A stretch of 7,941 nt of DNA from positions 1-7,941 of the forward strand of contig JAZLIL010000031.1 in NCBI GenBank assembly GCA_045617405.1, read 5' to 3'. Numbering within the stretch: position 1 is the stretch's first letter; every line of letters begins with the position of its first letter. The translations under genes were made by a program, and so were the position numbers. This document shows positions 1 through 4,370 of the stretch, one piece after another. The stretch comes from JAZLIL01 sp045617405. Its GTDB lineage: Bacteria; Bacillota; Clostridia; Lachnospirales; Lachnospiraceae. The notes under the pieces were generated by a model that worked only from the letters and a program-made list of their open reading frames with translations, searched no databases and had not been told where the DNA came from.

Positions 1-42
1 GAGAATTTTGCTGAAGAAGTTGCAAAGCAGATGGGCAAGTAA
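1..42 (+). CDS. 3' end of an unidentified gene (partial)
   Basis: The window opens inside an open frame encoding ENFAEEVAKQMGK and closing with TAA at 40-42. Only 13 codons are visible, with an amphipathic, charged C-terminal helix character, so no family can be assigned. The next strong signal on this strand is the hairpin terminator at 123-151, about 80 bp downstream, which is the likely end of this transcript. It could be a chance frame, but the codon pattern and the downstream terminator favour a real gene end. Confidence 0.5.
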   Translation, partial: ENFAEEVAKQMGK

Positions 43-61
43 TTTGATGCTTTGTCAGTTG

Positions 62-99
62 TATGAGTAAGCAGCGAAGCGGATTGCGAATAGCATTGA
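62..99 (+). repeat. Dispersed intergenic repeat, copy A
   Basis: This stretch (core GGATTGCGAATAGCATTGA) recurs at 1786-1823 with 32 of 38 positions identical and no gaps, all counted by eye. Both copies lie in intergenic DNA upstream of a regulator gene on the same strand. Neither copy keeps an open frame with a synonymous substitution pattern, so it is probably a non-coding repeat or a decayed remnant rather than a duplicated peptide. The copy ends just before a TTGACA hexamer (96-101) that lacks a convincing -10 partner. Confidence 0.55.
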
Positions 100-122
100 C
101 ATGTTTTTTAACTGTAAATAAC

Positions 123-151
123 AAAGAGAGGCATGAGAGTGCCTCTCTTTT
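123..151 (+). terminator. Intrinsic terminator overlapping the apparent araC start
   Basis: AAAGAGAGGCA (123-133) pairs perfectly with TGCCTCTCTTT (140-150) around a 6-nt loop, giving an 11-bp stem with As on the left and Ts on the right. This is the form of a rho-independent terminator, for the gene ending at 42. The U-run is short (four Ts, 148-151), so termination may be partial. The ATG at 133-135 lies at the top of this stem and is therefore unlikely to be a translation start. Confidence 0.7.
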
Positions 152-156
152 CACTT

Positions 157-162
157 AGAGGA
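157..162 (+). promoter_or_regulatory. Ribosome binding site deciding the araC start
   Basis: AGAGGA at 157-162 lies 6 nt before the ATG at 169. The alternative ATG at 133 is inside the terminator stem, with its only purine-rich sequence one base upstream and paired in the hairpin. This supports starting the AraC protein at MAYPEN. Confidence 0.6.
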
Positions 163-168
163 TTCGAT

Positions 169-1008
169 ATGGCTTATCCGGAAAATAAAACACAACTCTC
201 TGTTACCTTCCCGATGAATTACATGCACATTACGTCTAATAGTCCGCGTTACAACCTTCCCTGCCACTGGCATACCAATTTTGAGATTATCAGGATTATT
301 TCAGGGAAGGCAACCGTTACGCTGAACAACACGGTAAGGATATATTCAGAAGGCGACGTGCTGTTTATAACACCGGGTCATCTGCACGGACTGACGCCGG
401 ATAACTGCGTGTACGAGTGCATTCTGTTCGGGTTGAGCATGCTTCGCCTTGAGACAAAGCTCAATTCAAGCATTCTGCATTCGATTGAGAGCCACACGTT
501 AATGGTCAATCCGTATCTTTCTGAGAACTGCAGAAGAGTGCTGCCGGTTGTGAGGGACCTTTCGCATTCTCTCTCTCAGAAAAGACCGGGATATGAATTT
601 CGTGCAGAGGCGTATGTATTCCTGCTGTTCAGTATTATCATTGAGGAGCATCTCTATACTGAGTGCAACAATGATTTTGTTACGCTTGAGCGTCTTGACG
701 CAATTAAATCGGTTTTAAGCTACATTTCATCAAATTATATGAATCCTATTACGCTTGATGACCTTGCGTCACAGGCGGGAATGAATCCGAAGTATCTTTG
801 CAGGTATTTTAAAACGCTTACGGACAGAACGCCGATTGACTATCTTAATTACTACCGTGTCGAGTGCTCATGCGAGATGCTTGCTTCACATAACAAATCG
901 ATAAAGGAGATTGCGATTGCGTGCGGGTTTACGGATCAGAGCTATTATATAAAGACCTTCCGCAAGTACAAGGGCACCACTCCGAAGCAGTACACGAAAC
1001 TTTTGTAG
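169..1008 (+). CDS. AraC/XylS-family transcriptional regulator
   Basis: A 279-residue cytoplasmic DNA-binding regulator. Residues about 15-90 form the AraC-type cupin sensor: a CHWHTNFE motif (H33, H35, E39), a turn at SEGDVLFITPGHLHG (60-74, H71 and H73), then a helical linker. Residues about 176-279 form the paired helix-turn-helix domain: LDDLASQAGMNPKYLCRYFK in the first HTH, IKEIAIACGFTDQSYYIKTF in the second, and the family signature running to TPKQY. Length is typical for one-component AraC regulators that sense sugars or small metabolites; the ligand cannot be read. An in-frame ATG 12 codons upstream (133) lies in a terminator hairpin, so I use the ATG at 169 with its RBS. No clear promoter is visible: TTGACA at 96-101 has no good -10 at proper spacing. 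The likely target genes lie outside the window, possibly to the left. Family assignment is secure; function is not. Confidence 0.93.
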   Translation: MAYPENKTQLSVTFPMNYMHITSNSPRYNLPCHWHTNFEIIRIISGKATVTLNNTVRIYSEGDVLFITPGHLHGLTPDNCVYECILFGLSMLRLETKLNSSILHSIESHTLMVNPYLSENCRRVLPVVRDLSHSLSQKRPGYEFRAEAYVFLLFSIIIEEHLYTECNNDFVTLERLDAIKSVLSYISSNYMNPITLDDLASQAGMNPKYLCRYFKTLTDRTPIDYLNYYRVECSCEMLASHNKSIKEIAIACGFTDQSYYIKTFRKYKGTTPKQYTKLL

Positions 1009-1047
1009 GAGAATGATGTCTGCCTCAGGTAAACGGGTACAATGCAA

Positions 1048-1067
1048 GCAAGAAGCGAAGCTTTTGC
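1048..1067 (+). other. Small hairpin in the araC-hypothetical intergenic region
   Basis: GCAAGAAGC (1048-1056) pairs with GCTTTTGC (1060-1067) around a GAA loop, an 8-bp stem with one bulged G. There is no U-run after it, so it is a poor terminator. It may be an mRNA 3'-end structure for the AraC gene or chance. The rest of 1009-1101 shows no gene. Confidence 0.3.
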
Positions 1068-1101
1068 AAGCGGCGGTCTTTACATGATGAGCAGGTTAAT
1101 C

Positions 1102-1130
1102 TTGAAATAGACTGTAAACCATTGTAAAAT
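1102..1130 (+). promoter_or_regulatory. Sigma-A promoter of the small hypothetical gene
   Basis: TTGAAA (1102-1107) and TAAAAT (1125-1130) are separated by exactly 17 bp. Transcription would start near 1137, about 23 nt upstream of the ATG at 1160, giving a short leader containing the GGAGGG ribosome binding site (1150-1155). Confidence 0.65.
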
Positions 1131-1159
1131 ATTAGCAAATAATCAGTCCGGAGGGAAAA

Positions 1160-1597
1160 ATGTTAGAGCAGATTGCAGTAATTTTTGATGATGAACATGC
1201 ACTTCTTAAGAACCTCAAGAAAAAGGTCTATGAAGAGAATTTTGAGATTTTCAGAAATAAGCACGGCCATTTCTTCGATGAGATGGTTGCTTTTGTGAAT
1301 GAAGCGGAAGACAGGAATGCTGCAATAGGTGAGGTTGCAAAGATTTTCTGCGATCATGCGCTCAATGACACAAAAATAAAGGGAAAGAAGAACAACCGTT
1401 ACCAGATTGATTTCAATTTCTATATGATCTATTACGTTTTTCCGACCATTCTCAAAACAAATGACGTGAATTCGGTAAAGATATGCGATTGTCTGAGGGA
1501 CACCTGGAATCTGACTTTTGAAAAGACGAACATCAATTACACCGATTATGAGACACTTCACAGTTCATTTAAGGAGAAAATTTTCGGAATTTTCTAG
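1160..1597 (+). CDS. Small protein of unknown function
   Basis: An open frame of 145 residues beginning MLEQIAVIFDDEH and ending KEKIFGIF. I do not recognise the family. It has no signal peptide and no membrane segment; it is rich in charged and aromatic residues, with predicted helical stretches around residues 9-50, and a cluster of F/Y residues in the middle (FNFYMIYYVF). There are three cysteines, two in a KICDCLRD motif, but no CxxC metal site. It is supported as a real gene by a consensus-spaced promoter (1102-1130), a GGAGGG site 4 nt before the ATG and a possible terminator at the stop. It is flanked by AraC and LacI regulators but has its own promoter, so it is probably monocistronic. 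The opposite-strand frame over the same bases lacks these signals. It could be a sensor or adaptor protein; no function is claimed. Confidence 0.8.
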   Translation: MLEQIAVIFDDEHALLKNLKKKVYEENFEIFRNKHGHFFDEMVAFVNEAEDRNAAIGEVAKIFCDHALNDTKIKGKKNNRYQIDFNFYMIYYVFPTILKTNDVNSVKICDCLRDTWNLTFEKTNINYTDYETLHSSFKEKIFGIF

Positions 1598-1606
1598 TTC
1601 TTTTTG
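1575..1606 (+). terminator. Possible weak terminator at the end of the hypothetical gene
   Basis: AGAAAATT (1575-1582) pairs with AATTTTCT (1588-1595) around TTCGG, followed by AGTTCTTTTT. The stem overlaps the last codons and the stop codon. It is AT-rich, so weak, but position and T-run fit an intrinsic terminator. Confidence 0.35.
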
Positions 1607-1624
1607 AAATTTTATTAGAATAAC

Positions 1625-1653
1625 TTGTTAATCAACGAAATTTTTGTTATAAT
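1625..1653 (+). promoter_or_regulatory. Strong extended -10 promoter of the lacI-type gene
   Basis: TTGTTA (1625-1630), a 17-bp spacer, and a perfect TATAAT (1648-1653) preceded by TG at 1645-1646 (extended -10). The start of transcription should be near 1660, inside the palindrome at 1657-1668. This gives an untranslated leader of about 190 nt before the ATG at 1854. Confidence 0.8.
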
Positions 1654-1656
1654 GAA

Positions 1657-1668
1657 CGAAACGTTTCG
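1657..1668. promoter_or_regulatory. LacI-family operator overlapping the transcription start
   Basis: CGAAACGTTTCG is a perfect 12-bp palindrome with the central CG typical of LacI/GalR/CcpA-type operators. It starts 3 bp downstream of the TATAAT, so a bound repressor would block initiation. The nearest LacI-family gene is the one transcribed from this promoter, so autorepression is the simplest reading. CcpA or another LacI paralogue could also bind here. Confidence 0.7.
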
Positions 1669-1692
1669 CTGATTTCTTTACTTATAAAAGGT

Positions 1693-1751
1693 CAAGAAAA
1701 CCCGCTGCCTTTAGGCTGTGGGTACTCTTGGACGAGCTTCGGGGTTCAAGA
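1693..1751 (+). other. Structured leader; hairpin resembling IS200/IS605 right end
   Basis: CAAGA (1693-1697) pairs with TCTTG (1726-1730), enclosing a stem CCCGC/GTGGG (one G-U), a T-T mismatch, and GCC/GGC closed by a TTTA loop (1710-1713). The CTTTAG apex under a GAA...GTGGG stem resembles the subterminal hairpin at the right end of IS200/IS605-group elements, which also forms the 3' part of the TnpB guide RNA scaffold; that resemblance is from memory. The same TCTTG can alternatively pair with a second CAAGA at 1747-1751 in an 8-bp stem (1726-1733 with 1744-1751), so the two folds are mutually exclusive. A third option pairs ACGAG (1732-1736) with CTCGT (1759-1763). No tnpA or tnpB gene is present. 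It lies in the LacI mRNA leader and could act as an attenuator or be an IS relic. Confidence 0.5.
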
Positions 1752-1785
1752 CCGGTAACTCGTAAGGCACGAAGCGCCGCTTTTA

Positions 1786-1823
1786 TATGAGCAAGTATTG
1801 AAGTGGATTGCGAATAACATTGA
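1786..1823 (+). repeat. Dispersed intergenic repeat, copy B
   Basis: This copy matches 62-99 at 32 of 38 positions, sharing GGATTGCGAATA-CATTGA. It sits 30 bp upstream of the LacI start, between the leader hairpins and the ribosome binding site (GGAGGAG, 1843-1849). Just before it, AAGCGCCGCTT (1772-1782) is a short near-perfect dyad. Confidence 0.55.
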
Positions 1824-1853
1824 TGAATTATCGGTGCCAATCGGAGGAGAATC

Positions 1854-2861
1854 ATGCCTGCAACAATCAGAGACATTAAAAATCTCACAGGACTCAGTCT
1901 TGCGACAATTTCTAAGTACCTTAACGGAGGAAATGTTCTTGCGGAGAACAGGGTAAAGATTGAAGAAGCGATTGAATCGCTTCACTACGAACCGAACGAA
2001 ATCGCAAGAGGACTTGTAACTAACAGGACCAAGACAGTAGGTGTAGTTATCTTCCGAATTGACAGTTTGTTCAGCGGTATTCTTCTTCGTTACCTTAGTG
2101 ATGTTCTCACAAAGGCCGGTTACGGAATGCTCATTTGTGACTGTGCAAATGATGAGGAGAAGGAAGCGAAGAACATTAAGTACCTTATCGGCAAGAAGGT
2201 CGACGGTATCATTATCCTGCCGTTTTCGGAGACTGCCGAGTTTTTGCAGCCTGCCATCAATGCCGAGGTTCCTGTTGTTCTTCTTGACCGTTCAATTCCC
2301 GGTTCAGGTTTTGACAGCGTAACGATTGATAATCAGCGTGCTGCGGTTGAAGGAACAAAGCTTCTGATTAACAGCGGGCACAAGAGAATTGCTGTACTGT
2401 CTGCATTCAAGGAGTATACAGGTCGTGAGCGTTTCCTTGGTTTTATGAAGGCGATGAAGGATGCAGGTCTTGAGGTTCCCGAAGAGTATCAGAAGCGAGG
2501 TGCCGACAGTATAGAGTACGGTGCTGAAGGTATGAGAGAGCTTATGGCGCTTCCGAACAGGCCGACAGCTGTTTTTATGTGTAACTACGAAATAACAGTC
2601 GGCGGAATCATGGCACTGAATGAAGCCGGGTATAAGTGCCCGAGCGATGTTTCAATACTTGGATTTGATGATCTGATTCTATCGCATCTTGTTCAGCCTA
2701 AGATCACTACTGTTGTTCAGCCGATGCAGGAGTTCGCGCAGAAGGCTTCCGAGATTCTTCTTGAGAGAATAAAGGGCCAGAGCATTGACTACGAGCCGAT
2801 TGACCTTGTTCTTGAGACTGAACTTGTTGAAGGAAATTCAATTCTGCCTGTTGGAAAATAG
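1854..2861 (+). CDS. LacI/GalR-family transcriptional regulator
   Basis: A complete 335-residue repressor of standard family length. Residues 4-23 (TIRDIKNLTGLSLATISKYL) form the helix-turn-helix, residues 47-56 (PNEIARGL) the hinge helix with the minor-groove leucine L54, and TVGVVI at 61 begins the periplasmic-binding-protein-like effector domain. That domain keeps family landmarks: KKVDGIIILP, DN at 159-160, GHKRIAVLS, GRERFLGF, and SILGFDDL near 267-274. The ligand is probably a sugar but cannot be deduced. The start has GGAGGAG 4 nt upstream. Transcription comes from the promoter at 1625-1653 through a long structured leader; the CGAAACGTTTCG operator at that promoter suggests autorepression. 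No sugar transport or glycosidase gene is adjacent, so its regulon is probably elsewhere. Family assignment is secure. Confidence 0.95.
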   Translation: MPATIRDIKNLTGLSLATISKYLNGGNVLAENRVKIEEAIESLHYEPNEIARGLVTNRTKTVGVVIFRIDSLFSGILLRYLSDVLTKAGYGMLICDCANDEEKEAKNIKYLIGKKVDGIIILPFSETAEFLQPAINAEVPVVLLDRSIPGSGFDSVTIDNQRAAVEGTKLLINSGHKRIAVLSAFKEYTGRERFLGFMKAMKDAGLEVPEEYQKRGADSIEYGAEGMRELMALPNRPTAVFMCNYEITVGGIMALNEAGYKCPSDVSILGFDDLILSHLVQPKITTVVQPMQEFAQKASEILLERIKGQSIDYEPIDLVLETELVEGNSILPVGK

Positions 2862-2874
2862 TGTAACGAAATAA

Positions 2875-2901
2875 TGCGGCCGGAGATTTTCTCCGGCCGC
2901 A
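2875..2901. terminator. GC-rich terminator hairpin between lacI and the minus-strand remnant
   Basis: TGCGGCCGGAGA (2875-2886) pairs perfectly with TCTCCGGCCGCA (2890-2901) around TTT: a 12-bp GC-rich stem. On the plus strand it follows the LacI stop by 13 bp but lacks a T-run. Read on the minus strand it is followed by ATTATTTCGTT, more T-rich, and follows the remnant frame that stops at 2913. It probably evolved for the minus-strand gene and now also ends the LacI transcript. Confidence 0.7.
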
Positions 2902-3002
2902 CTGCGTGAATACTATTCGATAACTTCAATCTTGAACGGGAATTTGCTGAGCCATTCGCAGCAATCCTTGCGGATGATAACCGGGTTCTCTTAGCGGATC
3001 CG

Positions 3003-3056
3003 AAGGCAGGAGTGAGAAGCTCTTCACTTAAGCGAGCCGGGTGAAACGCCTGCCTT
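3003..3056. repeat. Inverted repeat within the remnant region
   Basis: AAGGCAGG (3003-3010) and CCTGCCTT (3049-3056) are exact inverted repeats. Between them AGTGA (3011-3015) and TCACT (3024-3028) give an inner stem. CCTGC (3049-3053) can instead pair with GCAGG (3057-3061). The nested dyads could reflect a mobile or structured repeat that interrupted the minus-strand gene. Confidence 0.4.
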
Positions 3057-3105
3057 GCAGGCCTTGAGAGCAGCTTCAGCGATTGTCTTGAAATTCTGCG
3101 CATGC

Positions 3106-3135
3106 CGGAGTTGTCTGTCGGTTGCGTCAACTCCG
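3106..3135. repeat. Inverted repeat upstream of the glycosyltransferase promoter
   Basis: CGGAGTTG (3106-3113) and CAACTCCG (3128-3135) are exact 8-bp inverted repeats around a 14-nt loop. There is no T-run, so it is not a standard terminator. It lies 16 bp upstream of the -35 box at 3152 and could be a regulator site or part of the same degraded element as 3003-3056. Confidence 0.4.
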
Positions 3136-3151
3136 AAGTACCTTTGCTTTC

Positions 3152-3180
3152 TTGACTGATTCAACACAAAAGCGTATAAT
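3152..3180 (+). promoter_or_regulatory. Sigma-A promoter of the glycosyltransferase gene
   Basis: TTGACT (3152-3157) and a perfect TATAAT (3175-3180) are separated by 17 bp. Transcription should begin near 3187, giving a leader of about 32 nt with GGGGAGG (3205-3211). The downstream dyad ATTCAT-AC-ATGAAT (3179-3192) overlaps the predicted start site. Confidence 0.8.
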
Positions 3181-3192
3181 TCATACATGAAT
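3179..3192. promoter_or_regulatory. Possible operator dyad at the glycosyltransferase start site
   Basis: ATTCAT and ATGAAT form a perfect dyad separated by two bases, overlapping the end of the -10 box and the expected transcription start. The position suits a repressor, but the sequence is AT-rich and short, so it may be chance. It does not resemble the LacI-type operator at 1657-1668. Confidence 0.25.
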
Positions 3193-3218
3193 GTTGCATA
3201 TTATGGGGAGGTAGTTAA

Positions 3219-4187
3219 TTGCATCCGTATTTTAGCATAATTGTTCCGGTGTATAATATGTATGGAAAAATGAACTTGTGTTATGATTCGCTTAGAAATC
3301 AGAGCTACATGGATTTTGAAGTAGTCTTTATTAATGACGGTTCTACGGATGATACCGGGAAGCAGCTTGAAAGCTTCTGCACGGCGGATATACGTTTTAG
3401 AATTGTCAATCACGTAAAGAATATGTCACTGCAAACGGCACGTTATACCGGAATGAAGAACGCTAAAGGTGAATATGTATTGTTTGTGGATGGAGACGAT
3501 AGCATCTCTACTGAAACCCTTCAATTGATTTATGATAAACTGTCGAAGAACCCGGTTGATATACTGAGGTTTGGCAATAAGGAGATTTATCTTGATAATA
3601 CAGGCCTCGGAGATGAAATTAAAAACCGTGAAAGAGTAAGAATGCCGATTAAGACTAACAATCTTCTTGAGGCGATGTTTCGAGATGATATTTCTCCGAA
3701 TGTCGTAAAGAACTGCTATTCAAAAGCTCTGATAGAGCGCGCACTCTGCCTGGCAGTGCCTTTCTATTGTAATATGAGTGAGGATATATACTGGAGTACG
3801 ATTTTTTATCTTTGCTGCGAGTCGGACGATGTACTTAGTGAATGTTTGTATTTTTATCGTATAGGCATCGGGATGTCGACCAAATCAAAAGACCGTACAT
3901 CTGCAGAGCTTAATATGTATGTGAATCAGATTGATCTTTGCTTTGATTATATTGCGGAAAACGTTAAAAAGTACGCTCCGGAGTCACTGAAAGATGTCGG
4001 AGTAAGGTACGATTTTATGATGAACTACCTGCTTCGGGTGTTTATTATCGATGAAACAGACATTGAGAAAGCAAATGAGTGTATCGAACTGTTTAATAAC
4101 AAAAGAAACATCAATACATACAGATTCGGAAGGAAATTTGCGGAGAATAAATTCGGTTTGCCGCAAATGCCAAAGAAGATTCGATAA
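3219..4187 (+). CDS. Family 2 glycosyltransferase (GT-A fold)
   Basis: A 322-residue enzyme that transfers a sugar from a nucleotide-sugar donor, probably at the cytoplasmic face of the membrane during cell-wall, capsule or exopolysaccharide synthesis. The GT2 core is clear: FSIIVPVYN at 5-13, FINDGSTDDT at 37-46, ARYTGMKNAKGEYVLFVDGDD at 74-94 with the DGDD metal/donor site (D91, D93, D94). An ED pair at 188-189 and YFYRIGIGMST at 211-221 match the acceptor-side region of capsule-type GT2 enzymes. No transmembrane helix is evident. The start is TTG at 3219, 7 nt after a strong GGGGAGG; no in-frame ATG fits that site. It has its own consensus promoter. It stands alone, with no other polysaccharide gene in the window, so donor and product cannot be given. 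The C-terminal 100 residues are less conserved. Confidence 0.92.
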   Translation: MHPYFSIIVPVYNMYGKMNLCYDSLRNQSYMDFEVVFINDGSTDDTGKQLESFCTADIRFRIVNHVKNMSLQTARYTGMKNAKGEYVLFVDGDDSISTETLQLIYDKLSKNPVDILRFGNKEIYLDNTGLGDEIKNRERVRMPIKTNNLLEAMFRDDISPNVVKNCYSKALIERALCLAVPFYCNMSEDIYWSTIFYLCCESDDVLSECLYFYRIGIGMSTKSKDRTSAELNMYVNQIDLCFDYIAENVKKYAPESLKDVGVRYDFMMNYLLRVFIIDETDIEKANECIELFNNKRNINTYRFGRKFAENKFGLPQMPKKIR

Positions 4188-4205
4188 GGTTTTTTGCTGC
4201 GGTAT

Positions 4206-4317
4206 TCCGGATTTTTTGTGAAGAGTTGAGAAGCTTAGGCAGCAAATGGTAATTCCGATTTGTTGTGAAGAGTTGAGAAGCTTAGGCAGCAAATGGTACA
4301 TCCGATTTGTTGTGAAG
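4206..4317. repeat. 47-bp tandem direct repeat (two copies plus a partial third)
   Basis: The unit recurs with a 47-bp period: GTGAAG begins at 4218, 4265 and 4312. A 34-bp core (4218-4251 and 4265-4298) is identical in both copies; the third copy stops after GTGAAG (4312-4317). The first copy has a few differences at its left edge (CCGGATTTTTT against CCGATTTGTTG). GCAGCAAA in each unit (4239-4246, 4286-4293) can pair with TTTGCTGC at 4193-4200. The array fills much of the 183-bp gap between the glycosyltransferase and the transporter. Perfect identity implies a recent duplication by slippage. Confidence 0.9.
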
Positions 4318-4370
4318 TTTTGATAAAAACCGGCAGAGGACAGTTACATTATAAGTCCAAGGAGAGAATT

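Larger units (their letters stand above)
2913..3137 (-). pseudogene. Decayed minus-strand coding fragments, family unknown
   Basis: Reading the minus strand, coding-like peptides appear in successive frames. One runs GVDATDRQLRHAQNFKTIAE and on to KACKAGVSPGSLK, stopping at 3024-3026. Another frame reads SEELLTPAFGSAKRTR over about 2982-3030. A third reads ENPVIIRKDCCEWLSKFPFK and ends KIEVIE with a TAG at 2913-2915, its upstream limit being a TAA at 2991-2993. No single frame joins them, as expected for a gene with several small indels, or a truncated relic. The GC-rich hairpin at 2875-2901 sits where this gene's terminator would be. I cannot name the parent protein. The alternative is a structured intergenic repeat that mimics coding sequence. 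Confidence 0.4.

Noticed and set aside
96..124. TTGACA as the -35 box of an araC promoter
   Set aside because: At 17-bp spacing the -10 would be TAACAA, only three matches; TAAATA is 13 bp away. It would also start transcription inside the hairpin.
133..168. AraC start at the first ATG
   Set aside because: The codon is inside a perfect terminator stem, without a usable separate RBS.
1163..1561. Minus-strand frame opposite the small hypothetical gene
   Set aside because: It has no RBS or promoter and mirrors the plus-strand gene, which has both.
1740..1757. tRNA-like T arm (GGTTCAAGACC)
   Set aside because: The five-pair stem does not close and no acceptor, D or anticodon arms are found around it.
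2789..3130. Single 113-residue minus-strand protein
   Set aside because: It crosses the terminator hairpin and the end of lacI, has a composition biased to R and S, and mixes frames of the degraded gene; better read as a pseudogene region.
4196..4218. Terminator after the glycosyltransferase (CGG-TATT-CCG then Ts)
   Set aside because: Only a 3-bp stem, too weak to call.
4206..4317. CRISPR array
   Set aside because: The copies are contiguous tandem repeats with no unique spacers, and no cas gene is present.
4320..4355. Promoter for the transporter (TTGATA with TACATT or TATAAG)
   Set aside because: Spacings of 19 and 24 bp are outside the normal range and the later -10 would place the start on the RBS.
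4293..4370. Upstream ATG extension of the transporter by 26 residues
   Set aside because: It starts within the 47-bp tandem repeat, has no RBS, and adds a peptide unlike MATE N-termini; ATG 4371 has AAGGAGAG just upstream.
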